DNA from: Clostridiales bacterium
GTDB taxonomy: Bacteria; Bacillota; Clostridia; Lachnospirales; Lachnospiraceae
Direction of reading: 5' to 3'
Length of the DNA: 64,000 bases
Assembly: GCA_018374355.1 (NCBI GenBank)
Contig: JAHAFI010000005.1
Coordinates: 1 to 64,000, forward strand
The notes below the pieces were generated by a model. The model was not told where the DNA came from. It worked only from the letters and a program-made list of their open reading frames with translations, and did not search any database. Every line of letters starts with the position of its first letter. Position 1 is the stretch's first letter. Both the position numbers and the translations under genes were made by a program. Below, one piece after another: positions 19,214 to 27,740 of the stretch.

Positions 19214-19266
19214 CCCGGAAGGATTCCACGCTTCATTCAACATGGAATCCTTCCGGGATATTTTTT
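19214..19266 (+). terminator. Intrinsic terminator after hcp
   Basis: Perfect 15-bp arms from 19214-19228 (CCCGGAAGGATTCCA) and 19243-19257, followed by ATATTTTTTAT. It lies 8 bp past the hcp stop. Confidence 0.9.
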
Positions 19267-19308
19267 ATTTCTTTTAAACTCATCACCTGCAGCGGTTAGA
19301 AATTTCTC

Positions 19309-20634
19309 TTACAGGGAAATTGGATTTTCAAGATAAAACGGATTGGTAAGAAGCGCCGGCATTTCTCCGGTCATCGCCGCAGCTCTCCGCACCTCCGCCC
19401 GAAGATATCTGACGTTTTCCACCTTTCTGGAGAGCCGCAGCTCCTTTACCTGAGGTTTCACCGTTACGGTTTCTTCTCCCTGATCCGAAATCAGCGCGAT
19501 AACATCTCCCTCCCGCAGGTTCCAAAAACGCATTTTCACGTCGGTTGCAGTGGGAATAACATCTCCCATCAGATAGCCGCCTGCCTCTGCTTCAACCATC
19601 GGACCGTTAGCTCCGTATACGATAAAGCTGTGTCCTGCTTTCATGGCTTCCATCAAATCTTTTCCCGTCCTTGACCATGAAAAAATGCAGGTACACGGGG
19701 AACCTACCAGACTTCCGTATTCCACTCTGTGAAAATCACTTCCGCCGATTACAGGAATCCGTTTTCCTTCCTTCAACTGGTTATCCCACCAGTCCAGACA
19801 TTTCCGGTTGATTGCTGAGGAAGTACCGCCGTTCCAGACCTCAATCAGGTCATACGCCACCGTCTCCATCCCCCATTTCCATCCGCAGTTGGGACAGAAG
19901 GGATGATTCAGCACAGTCAGCGCTCCCCGTCTTTTCCCTTCGTCAAACTTTTCTTTCATCTCTTCTTCTGTATTGACGCAGAAAGCATTATCATACGGTT
20001 TTTTTACTCCCAGCATTCCGGCATGGCCTTTGTAATGGGTCCATTCCGCTCCCGGAAGCATGGTAAGATTTTCAAACAGGGGAATCTGTTCATTGTGGGC
20101 ATAATTGTTATGGTCCGTAACAAACACATAGTCTAATCCCTGCTTTTTGGCAATCCAGCCGATTTCCTGCAGACTGCAGTGTCCATCCGAACCGGTGGTG
20201 TGCATATGGGTATCTCCCTTGTAAAGCCTCAGTTTCTTTTTGTGGAAGGTCACCGTGTATTCCACACAACATCCTTCCTCCTGCACTTTGTAGGCTCCCA
20301 GAATGATCTGCCATGTTCCCGGATCAATTTCACAGGGAGCAAACCCCTGTGAGCTTCCGTAGGCAGATAACTCAATCCTGTTTCTGTCGGAACCGGAAGA
20401 ACCGATATATTTTCCTCCGGCAGCGCACACTGCCAGGTCGATAATATTGATTTCCGAACACACCGTATCTCCCTGCTCATTTTCCTGCTGAGAAAACCGC
20501 TGGTAGCTGTAGGCAATCTCCAGCTTTTCCACATGCTCCGGAACCTGAAACTCCACCGGAAAATACGTTTTTTCTTCTGACTTTTCAACAAAACGCTGAA
20601 ATACGATTTTTTCTTTATCCATATCCCCCATCAT
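19309..20634 (-). CDS. PHP-domain metallohydrolase (CehA/McbA-like)
   Basis: 441 residues. The N-terminal ~140 residues form a predicted beta domain; the PHP domain starts with YKGDTHMHTTGSDGHCSLQ (HxH metal pair near 141), then FVTDHNNYAH, LPGAEWTHYKGHAG and GGSDFHRVEYG, which supply the trinuclear metal site. Function is a phosphoesterase or other hydrolase; the substrate is unknown. The ATG overlaps the stop of the upstream permease gene by 4 bp (ATGA), so it is translationally coupled to the sugar ABC transporter and probably processes the imported compound or a phosphorylated form. Confidence 0.88.
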   Translation of the reverse strand: MMGDMDKEKIVFQRFVEKSEEKTYFPVEFQVPEHVEKLEIAYSYQRFSQQENEQGDTVCSEINIIDLAVCAAGGKYIGSSGSDRNRIELSAYGSSQGFAPCEIDPGTWQIILGAYKVQEEGCCVEYTVTFHKKKLRLYKGDTHMHTTGSDGHCSLQEIGWIAKKQGLDYVFVTDHNNYAHNEQIPLFENLTMLPGAEWTHYKGHAGMLGVKKPYDNAFCVNTEEEMKEKFDEGKRRGALTVLNHPFCPNCGWKWGMETVAYDLIEVWNGGTSSAINRKCLDWWDNQLKEGKRIPVIGGSDFHRVEYGSLVGSPCTCIFSWSRTGKDLMEAMKAGHSFIVYGANGPMVEAEAGGYLMGDVIPTATDVKMRFWNLREGDVIALISDQGEETVTVKPQVKELRLSRKVENVRYLRAEVRRAAAMTGEMPALLTNPFYLENPISL

Positions 20635-21503
20635 CCTTTCTCTGCACCCAGATTCATACCTTCCAGCAGATACTGCTGTGCGAAAATGTAAATCATCAGC
20701 AGCGGTATGGTAGAAATAACGATAGTGGCCATTACTGCATTTTCCGGTGCAATGGCTGTCCCCGAGGTGGACGAATCATTCTGGATCATAGCCTTTAACA
20801 TCAGAGGCATGGTATATTTGTCCTGATCGGTAACCAGCGTTGCGGGAAGCATAATGGAATTCCATTTTCCTACATATTCCATAAAGAATACGGTAGCCAG
20901 TCCCGGAAGCGCAGTGGGCATGAACATTTTCAGGAAAATACGTACTTCACCTGCACCGTCAATCCTTGCCGCCTCCGCCATAGAATAGGGAACTGTATCG
21001 AAATAGTTTCTCATCAAAAGAATGCTGAAACCGGAAATCAAGCCGTTGACAATCAATCCCGTATAGCTGTTCAAAAGCCCCAGTTGTTTGTTCAACTGAT
21101 AAACAGAAATCAGGGTTAAATCCCCGGGAATCATCATTGTCAGCATTATAAACGAAGTGATTGCCCCCTTAAACGGAAGATCCTTCTGTATCAATACATA
21201 TCCGGCAAAAGAGGATAAAATCACCTGAATTACCGTTGCAACCGTGGTAACAAACAGGGAATTTAAAAATGGACGCAACAGCTTAGTCACCTGAAACACA
21301 TACGCAAATCCATCCATACTAAATTCATCCCACCACAGCTTTACTCCGCTCTGGCTGGCAGACAGCTTACTGGAGGTAGATACCACTATTACATTCCACA
21401 TCGGCAGCGCCATCAAAAGAACAATCACCACAAGAATCACATTAGCAAGCAGCTTCTGAGGTGTAAGAAGTTCATTTGAAAGAGATGTATTCTTCTTTTT
21501 CAT
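20631..21503 (-). CDS. Sugar ABC transporter permease, MalG type
   Basis: 290 residues with about six membrane segments (first at ~17-38, VILVVIVLLMALPMWNVIVV). The EAA loop that contacts the ATPase is seen as SMAEAARIDGAGEVRIFLKMFMP near residue 180. It belongs to the CUT1 carbohydrate family. The gene follows the MalF-type permease by 14 bp and precedes the PHP gene. No ATPase gene is in this cluster, as is usual for Lachnospiraceae CUT1 systems that share an MsmK-like ATPase encoded elsewhere. Confidence 0.93.
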   Translation of the reverse strand: MKKKNTSLSNELLTPQKLLANVILVVIVLLMALPMWNVIVVSTSSKLSASQSGVKLWWDEFSMDGFAYVFQVTKLLRPFLNSLFVTTVATVIQVILSSFAGYVLIQKDLPFKGAITSFIMLTMMIPGDLTLISVYQLNKQLGLLNSYTGLIVNGLISGFSILLMRNYFDTVPYSMAEAARIDGAGEVRIFLKMFMPTALPGLATVFFMEYVGKWNSIMLPATLVTDQDKYTMPLMLKAMIQNDSSTSGTAIAPENAVMATIVISTIPLLMIYIFAQQYLLEGMNLGAEKG

Positions 21504-21517
21504 ATCTGTTCTCCCTC

Positions 21518-22417
21518 CTAATCATAAGCCTGATCATAATGCAGTAGTTTGCGCACTACAAAAGATATAATCATTGTTATCACAAGAACCAGTGTAGCTG
21601 CCGCCGTCGCTGTACCCACATCAAATTTCAATATACCATCCTGATAAATCAATACCAGCAGGCTCTGCACCTTTTCATTGATCGATGCATTTCCCATAAT
21701 GAATACCTGATCAAAGTTTCTGATTACGCTCATGGCGCTTAAAACAGTAACAATCTTCATGGTTGGAATAATCTGGGGCAGCGTAATTTTTGTAATCTGC
21801 TGCCATCTTGTTGCTCCGTCAATCTGAGCGGATTCATACAGAGACTCATCCAGACTTACAATGGCCGCAAGAAACAGCGCTGCAAAATATCCCGCTCCCT
21901 TCCACGCTCCTGTAAAAATCAGGATTCCACGGGCAAATGCCGGCTCTGCCATAAAGACAATGGGACGGTAATCCGCACCCTGAATCATTTCCAGAATTCC
22001 GTTAATCATACCTGTAGGAGAAAAAAGAGTAATCCACAGTCCTCCGACTACTGCCCATGACAGCAGGTACGGTATGTACGTCACTGTCTGGACAAAAGAT
22101 TTGACCACCTTATTTTTTACTTCATTCAACAAAACAGCAATGGCAAGACCCCAAACGAACTGAAGTAAAAATGTACCGATTCCAAGAATCAGGCTGTTGC
22201 CCAGAGCCTGCTGATAAGAGCTGCTCCGGGCAACGGCCTGATAATTTTCAAGGCCGACAAATTGGGAACCTCCCAGAAGTTTTACCTTATGAAAACTGTT
22301 GATAAATCCTAAAATCAACGGATAATATGAAAACACAAGAAAATATACAAGAACCGGCAAAAGCATCAGATAAATTCCGCGATATCTTTTTACCTTCACC
22401 CATGTGGTCTTTTTCAT
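21518..22417 (-). CDS. Sugar ABC transporter permease, MalF/LplB type
   Basis: 299-residue inner-membrane permease with about six helices (first at ~15-35, GIYLMLLPVLVYFLVFSYYPL). The EAA loop YESAQIDGATRWQQITKITLPQI is near residue 195. It pairs with the downstream MalG-type permease. I placed the start at the ATG 22417 with GGGAG 7 nt upstream; a GTG directly before it is possible but less likely. It lies 40 bp after the binding-protein gene. Confidence 0.93.
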   Translation of the reverse strand: MKKTTWVKVKRYRGIYLMLLPVLVYFLVFSYYPLILGFINSFHKVKLLGGSQFVGLENYQAVARSSSYQQALGNSLILGIGTFLLQFVWGLAIAVLLNEVKNKVVKSFVQTVTYIPYLLSWAVVGGLWITLFSPTGMINGILEMIQGADYRPIVFMAEPAFARGILIFTGAWKGAGYFAALFLAAIVSLDESLYESAQIDGATRWQQITKITLPQIIPTMKIVTVLSAMSVIRNFDQVFIMGNASINEKVQSLLVLIYQDGILKFDVGTATAAATLVLVITMIISFVVRKLLHYDQAYD

Positions 22418-22457
22418 CACAATACTCCCTTCTTTTCAGGCAAAAGGTTCCGTAAGC

Positions 22458-23891
22458 TTAGACTTCTGTCACACCGCGTTCTTTCAGTTCTGCACGCATG
22501 GAAGCAAGTCCTTCTTCTGTGGAAACCTCACCTTTGATAATCTGAATTCCCCATTTTCCCACGATTTCTTTATAATCTGCTTCATTTGCAATCGTCATCT
22601 CAATAGAAGCGTACTCACCGTACTCCAGAGCCTCTTCCATACCCGGATTATATCCCATCGGGGCTTCAAAGTCTTTGTAAATCGGTACCGGAGCGCCATG
22701 GTCATTTGCATGTGCTTTACCGGTTTCTGTCTGTGTATAAGTATCTCCGTCTTTTGTATAGTCATTTCCTTCAATTCCGATTGACAGCAGTTCTCCGCCT
22801 TCCTGTGTTGCAAAATATTCAAGAACTTTGACTGCACCTTCTACGTTTTCCGCATTTGCCGGAACACCATACAGACTTGCTCCGCCTTTTGCAAGCATAT
22901 AACTTCCGTCTGGAGTCTGCAGTCCCGGAAGGGATACTACTTCATATTCCTCAGTGGTAACGCCTTCTGACTGTGCATTGCCGTTATGAAGACCTACCCA
23001 TGCTGCCCAGTCCACGCTGCAGCCGATTTTCTGGGAAGATGCACCCATCTTATCACGCATATCGGAAGTTCCGTCTACAAATGCACTCGGATCCATCAGA
23101 CCTTCATCAAACAGTTTTTTGAACCACTCCCAAACCGGAGCTGCCGCATCCGTAGAAACAGGAACATATTTCTTTCCACTCTCATCAAGCTGCACTCCTG
23201 TTTTCAGACCTTCCGCTGCCATCCATGGCTGCATATCCCATGCATCCTTCATCACCACATCAAATGGGTAAAAATCCTGTACTTCACTCACTTCCTTCAT
23301 CTGCTTGAACACTTCATAGTAACCGTCCATGGTCGGTTCAATGCTCTTATAATCGATGCCGGCTTTTTTCAGCAGTGTATTATTCAGGGCTACTACACGA
23401 TGCAGTTCTTTTTTATTAAAACCGCCGTAAATTTTTCCGTCTATCGTAATGTCGTCCCATTCACTCTGTTCAATATTGTTTGACAGAATCTCTGAATTTT
23501 TCACGTACTCTGTGATATCCATCAGAGCTTCCTGTTCAACCAGATTGGAGTACTCGCTTGCTCCCAAATAAATCAGGTCGTACTTTTCTCCGCCGCTTAA
23601 TTTCTGCATCATCACCTGAGAATAATCAGATGCCGGTTTCTCCACCTCAATGGTAAGTCCGGTAGCCTCTTCCATCGCATCCACGAAAAGTTCCATCTCT
23701 GCCTCATCTTTTCCTCCGGCTACACCCATCAGAATTTTTACGCTTCCGGAAGCTTCCTCTGTATCTGCTGTCTCATCAGAAGTTCCATCTTTTTCTGTTG
23801 TTCCGCTTTCCGTTGTTTTGCCGCAGGCTGCCATAGTTCCTACTGTCATCGCAGTTGTCAAAAGTAATGCACAAAGTTTCTTCCAGTTCAT
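22458..23891 (-). CDS. Sugar-binding lipoprotein of ABC transporter
   Basis: 477 residues. A lipoprotein signal ends at the lipobox TMAAC (Cys 23), followed by a Thr/Ser/Glu-rich linker (to ~48) and the type 1 extracellular solute-binding fold (VKILMGVAGGKDEAEMELF, GGEKYDLIYLGASEYSNL, FFATQEGGELL-like late motif YFATQEGGELLSIG). It would capture an oligosaccharide outside the cell and hand it to the two permeases downstream. The nature of the sugar cannot be read from the sequence. RBS GAGGGAAAG precedes the ATG. Confidence 0.93.
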   Translation of the reverse strand: MNWKKLCALLLTTAMTVGTMAACGKTTESGTTEKDGTSDETADTEEASGSVKILMGVAGGKDEAEMELFVDAMEEATGLTIEVEKPASDYSQVMMQKLSGGEKYDLIYLGASEYSNLVEQEALMDITEYVKNSEILSNNIEQSEWDDITIDGKIYGGFNKKELHRVVALNNTLLKKAGIDYKSIEPTMDGYYEVFKQMKEVSEVQDFYPFDVVMKDAWDMQPWMAAEGLKTGVQLDESGKKYVPVSTDAAAPVWEWFKKLFDEGLMDPSAFVDGTSDMRDKMGASSQKIGCSVDWAAWVGLHNGNAQSEGVTTEEYEVVSLPGLQTPDGSYMLAKGGASLYGVPANAENVEGAVKVLEYFATQEGGELLSIGIEGNDYTKDGDTYTQTETGKAHANDHGAPVPIYKDFEAPMGYNPGMEEALEYGEYASIEMTIANEADYKEIVGKWGIQIIKGEVSTEEGLASMRAELKERGVTEV

Positions 23892-24259
23892 AATCTTTCC
23901 CTCTTTCCTTTCATCTCACGAAGTTTTTTATGATTTTATGCTACCACATTAATTATACTTTGTAAATATAATATTATATTTTCTACATTTTACAAAATCC
24001 CAAAACATATTTTTTGTGCACTTTGCATATGATTTTTTCTCGTTTTTTTCTTCTTCTCCTTTCTGGAATCCTCTTTTTTCTTTGCTTCCTAGGTATTTTA
24101 TCAATGTTTTTCTCTTTTTTCTATCAAATTTGTGTTATTTTCATGTTAAACCGTAAAATATATTATATTTTATTCATCATATTATACTTTGCAAAAATCC
24201 TGTTTGTTTTGAAATGAAAAAAGCTCCGGCCATCTTCTGCCAAAGCTTTTTTCTTTACC
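23892..24259. promoter_or_regulatory. Intergenic region with candidate operator of the ABC operon
   Basis: 368 bp of very AT-rich DNA between the binding-protein gene and the regulator gene. It contains an 8-bp inverted repeat TTTGTAAA (23959-23966) and TTTACAAA (23989-23996), a TATAAT on the minus strand just inside it (23952-23957), and a second ATTATACTTTG at about 24181-24191. These are candidate operator elements for the GntR-type regulator. No gene is seen. A-rich and T-rich arms around AGCT at 24219-24254 form the terminator of the regulator gene. Confidence 0.5.
24218..24254 (-). terminator. Terminator after the GntR-type regulator
   Basis: Arms AAAAAAGCT and AGCTTTTTT around a 17-base loop lie 6 bp beyond the regulator stop; on the minus strand the stem is followed by TTCATTTCAAAAC. 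The T-run is within the stem, so efficiency is uncertain. Confidence 0.55.
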
Positions 24260-25387
24260 TTATATTTTTCTTGTAAAAATTCCGGGAATCAGATACTCTC
24301 TCTGTTCCCCTTTCTTTCCCTCGATTTTTTCCAGCAAAATCTCCAGAGCACATCTTGCTATCTTCTTTTCATCCTGTTTGATGTGGGTCAGTCGGTACTG
24401 ATCTTCCCCTATATAGTTTTCATCAATACAGATTACCTCGATTTCATCGAAAAGCTTTCTCTTTTCCAGCTCTGCCACCACTTCCATGGCAACCCCATAC
24501 TCTGAACACACGATTCCATCCAATTCATCCTGCATTTCGTCCAGATATTCACCGATTCTGGCCCTGTATATTTCACGGAAGGATTCATATGGTTTTTCAT
24601 AATCCACAAAGGGAAGGGTACATTCTCTCCTTGGAATCAGATGATGTTCCTCCATTCCGAGATAAAATCCCTGCTTTCTATCGATCAGCGAGGAAGTGCC
24701 GTTTACCTCCACCGTCACCAGCCCTATCTTCTTTTTTCCCTTCTCCGCAAAGTAATCCACCAGCTGCTTCATGCTTTGCTCGCCATCGCTGCGGACGGAG
24801 TCCAAAGGAATGCCTTCCAGTTTTTTATCAATCAACACCACCGGAAATTCTTCAATCACCAATTTCAGTAATTCCGTGTTGTAATGATTTCCATGGGCCG
24901 GCATCACAATCAGCCCCTTCGCTCCTGTTTTTAAAAGATAACGGATGGTCTGGGCTTCCAGCGCCTGTTCTCCATAGGAAAAACAGGGGAATAGATAGTA
25001 GCCCGCCTTTCTCGCTTCCCGCTCAAACTCATACAGCATTTGAAGTCCGAAGCTGGAACTGATATGTTCGAAAATCACGCCGATGACAGGCTCCCGCTCT
25101 TCTCCCAGACTTTCGCCTGTTCCGTATTCTCTTCCGGCTTTCGCTGTCTGATCTGCTGCCTGTTCTGTTCTTCCCAAAACAAAGGTTCCCCGTCCTCTGA
25201 CCCGTTCAATCAGCCCTTCGTCCACCAGAAGACTGAGAGCTTTCTTGACGGTAATCGCACTGACATTATACAGCTTTTCCATTTCCGGTTCTGTATCCAG
25301 TTTATCACCCGGTTTCAGCATTCCGGAAGAAATTTTATGTTTTAAATCACTATACACATTTTCATATAGAAAAAAATCTTTTGCCAT
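24260..25387 (-). CDS. GntR-type HTH regulator with LacI-type sensor domain
   Basis: 375 residues. An N-terminal GntR winged HTH (residues ~8-75, MLKPGDKLDTEPEMEKLYNV, VRGRGTFVLG) is followed by a periplasmic-binding-like LacI/GalR sensor domain (residues ~105-375, VIGVIFEHISSSFG, GLIVMPAHGN, FPVVLIDKKLEG). This AraR-like composition marks sugar-responsive repressors. The start MAKDFFLYEN at 25387 is preceded by AAAAGG; an upstream extension has no ribosome site. Position downstream of the ABC operon region suggests it controls that transporter. Confidence 0.9.
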   Translation of the reverse strand: MAKDFFLYENVYSDLKHKISSGMLKPGDKLDTEPEMEKLYNVSAITVKKALSLLVDEGLIERVRGRGTFVLGRTEQAADQTAKAGREYGTGESLGEEREPVIGVIFEHISSSFGLQMLYEFEREARKAGYYLFPCFSYGEQALEAQTIRYLLKTGAKGLIVMPAHGNHYNTELLKLVIEEFPVVLIDKKLEGIPLDSVRSDGEQSMKQLVDYFAEKGKKKIGLVTVEVNGTSSLIDRKQGFYLGMEEHHLIPRRECTLPFVDYEKPYESFREIYRARIGEYLDEMQDELDGIVCSEYGVAMEVVAELEKRKLFDEIEVICIDENYIGEDQYRLTHIKQDEKKIARCALEILLEKIEGKKGEQREYLIPGIFTRKI

Positions 25388-25430
25388 ATTAGAACCTTTT
25401 CTGTAACGATTGTTACGCTTTTCTTTCCTA

Positions 25431-26792
25431 TCATTTATATTCGAATATCTTTTTCTGTTGTTCCTCCAATGATGCCTGTGGAACCCGCAGGACAACATTC
25501 CTCTCCCTGTACGGATTCAGAAGGAGAGTTTCGTACTTCTTCCATTCTCTCCATGCTTTCGGGAGGCTGTCCGGCTTGTTGTCCGCGATCACAGCTGCTT
25601 TTTTTTCAGCCGTCGGCTCAATCAGCGGTACTTCCTCCGTCCCTCCCTCCTGAGTATCTATAGGAGTCGTCGAGACTTCCGGAGTTTGTGTCGGCTCAGG
25701 AGTTACCACATTTCCCTCTTCATCCAGCACATCCGCTCCGTAAATCGTCTCCTTCAGTTTTCTTACCGTACTCTCCGAGTCCGGAATCAGATTGCCGTTA
25801 TAGCTGTAAAACATTCCGTCATAGGGAATTCTGTCCTGCGTAATGTTATAAGTCAGCAGAGTGGGAGCTTTCGCCAGAAGACCCCAGAATTCACTTTCCG
25901 GTATATTGTGTGTCAGCATCGGAAGCAGTCTGGCTGCCAGAATATCCAGTTCTTCCAGACTCATCTTTTTTACATTTTCCAGCATCTTCATCAGAACTTC
26001 CCGCTGGCGTTCCGTACGCTGGTAGTCAGAATTACCAACCTTTCGAATCCGCGCATAGGCAACCGCCTGCATACCGCTGCATTCATAAGTTCCCTCTCCC
26101 GGAATCAGATATTTCTTTGATTTTTTCTTTAAAATACGGCACTGCTGTTTGATGCTCTTGTTTGCATTTTCCGCTTCTTTCTCTGTAAAAGTCAGCTCAA
26201 TCGGTCCCACCGCATCGATGATATCAATCATCTGTCCAAAATCTACAGCCACATAACGGTCAACATCGATTTTGAAATTTTCTTCGATAGTCGCTGTCAG
26301 CAGAGGGCCGCCTCCGTTTGGGTAAGCAGCATTCAGCTTTCGGTAACCTACTCCCGGTATGTTTGCCCTAAGGTCACGCATCATGGAAATCATGGAAATC
26401 TTGTGAAGGCGGTAGTTGATAGAAAGCAAAATCATGGAATCCGAATTTCCCACCCAGCCTTCCTTTGTGGTATCAAGCCCCACCAGCATCACATTGTATA
26501 CATTTCCATCCGTGGTGATCGGCTCTGTGGAAGCATACTGCTCCATCTTTTTCTGCGCCTCCAGAAGCTCCGGATCTATCTCTTCTTCCTCTTCTTCCTG
26601 CACAGTCTCTTCCTTTTTCGCTGCCTCCTGCTCTGCCTTTTGTTCTTCTATCTGCCGGGCTGCTTCCTCATCGGTAAGGTAATTCGTCTTGGCATAATAT
26701 CTATGCCCTATAAAATATACCGCCCCGGCCAGCAGCAAAAGTACCGCTGCAACGATTCCTGCGGCAATCGCTGCTTTTTTCTTCTTCGTCAT
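25431..26792 (-). CDS. LytR-CpsA-Psr family cell-wall protein
   Basis: 453 residues. One N-terminal membrane anchor (~7-28), an acidic Glu/Gln-rich stalk (~44-75) and the LCP catalytic domain (~95-330) with DSMILLSINYRLHKISMISM, RDLRANIPGVG, KLNAAYPNGGG and YARIRKVGNSDYQRTERQ, including the Arg and Asp residues that bind polyprenyl pyrophosphate. Past the domain is a Pro/Thr-rich segment (PEPTQTPEVSTTP). LCP enzymes attach teichoic acid or capsule polymers to peptidoglycan. RBS GGAGG is 8 nt upstream. It lies 43 bp ahead of the regulator gene. Confidence 0.93.
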   Translation of the reverse strand: MTKKKKAAIAAGIVAAVLLLLAGAVYFIGHRYYAKTNYLTDEEAARQIEEQKAEQEAAKKEETVQEEEEEEIDPELLEAQKKMEQYASTEPITTDGNVYNVMLVGLDTTKEGWVGNSDSMILLSINYRLHKISMISMMRDLRANIPGVGYRKLNAAYPNGGGPLLTATIEENFKIDVDRYVAVDFGQMIDIIDAVGPIELTFTEKEAENANKSIKQQCRILKKKSKKYLIPGEGTYECSGMQAVAYARIRKVGNSDYQRTERQREVLMKMLENVKKMSLEELDILAARLLPMLTHNIPESEFWGLLAKAPTLLTYNITQDRIPYDGMFYSYNGNLIPDSESTVRKLKETIYGADVLDEEGNVVTPEPTQTPEVSTTPIDTQEGGTEEVPLIEPTAEKKAAVIADNKPDSLPKAWREWKKYETLLLNPYRERNVVLRVPQASLEEQQKKIFEYK

Positions 26793-26836
26793 CCGACGGC
26801 CTCCATTCCTTTCAAGTATTCAACACTCCGCTCATC

Positions 26837-27700
26837 CTATGCGCCCAGTCTCTTCAGCCAGCGAAGCGCCATCTCCATCCAGTTGGCATTATCCACAGGA
26901 AACGCTCTGGTTCCGTCATCCACAGTTCCATCGCACAGAGAGAGACCGTGGCCGCCCTTTTCATAAATATGCAGTTCAAAGGGAACATGGTTTTTCCGCA
27001 GGGCCATGGAAAACATCAGTGAGTTTTCCACCGGAACATCGGCATCCTCCTGCGTATGCCACAAAAATGCCGGCACTGTTTTGGAGGTCACCCGATTCTC
27101 CATAGACATCTGTTCTGCCATCTCTTCAGTAAAATCCTCTCCCAGAAGAAGTCTTCTGGATTCCGAGTGGGTAAATTCTCCCATGGTAATCACCGGATAG
27201 CTTAAAATCATACCGTCCGGTCTCCAAGGTTTCTTTTCCGTTTCCTTCCATGGATAAGTCCCGCCCAGTGTTTCTTCCAAAAGCGGCTCGTCCCAGAGAT
27301 TTCCCAGACAGGAGCAAAGATGGCCTCCCGCTGAAAATCCTGCGATTACAATCTTGTCCGGATCAATGCAATATTCTTCTGCATGGCTTCTCACCCAAGC
27401 CACAGAGGCTGCCAGCTCCAGCATTGCGCTGGGATAACGTGAGGGGGCTACGCTGTACTGAAGCACAAAAGCATGATACCCCGCCGCCAGATACCTGAGG
27501 GCCACTACCTCCGCTTCCCGGTCAGACTTAAAACGGTAAGCGCCGCCCGGACAGATGATCACGGCCGGTCTCTTGTGGGAACATACAAGCTCCTCGGATT
27601 CCTCCATAATGTATGTGTAAAGCCGGGGCTGGTACCCGTCCTGCTCTGCTCCCGCTTTTTTATAATCTACCTGTATATCAATCGCTTTATGAATCATCAT
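26837..27700 (-). CDS. Alpha/beta hydrolase (esterase, BD-FAE/acetylesterase-like)
   Basis: 287-residue alpha/beta-hydrolase. The oxyanion HGG-type motif reads CPGGAYRF, the nucleophile elbow is AGFSAGGHL (Ser near 127), and the acid and His are in DADVPVENSL and GGHGLSL. It resembles acetylxylan/feruloyl-type carbohydrate esterases. No signal peptide is seen, so it probably acts on imported acetylated sugars. The start MMIHKAIDI at 27700 has GGGAGG 4-9 nt upstream, better than the ATG ten codons before. It lies 40 bp downstream of a GH3 gene. Confidence 0.88.
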   Translation of the reverse strand: MMIHKAIDIQVDYKKAGAEQDGYQPRLYTYIMEESEELVCSHKRPAVIICPGGAYRFKSDREAEVVALRYLAAGYHAFVLQYSVAPSRYPSAMLELAASVAWVRSHAEEYCIDPDKIVIAGFSAGGHLCSCLGNLWDEPLLEETLGGTYPWKETEKKPWRPDGMILSYPVITMGEFTHSESRRLLLGEDFTEEMAEQMSMENRVTSKTVPAFLWHTQEDADVPVENSLMFSMALRKNHVPFELHIYEKGGHGLSLCDGTVDDGTRAFPVDNANWMEMALRWLKRLGA

Positions 27701-27740
27701 TCGTCCTCCCATTATCCATTTCATGCCCATACATACTTCT

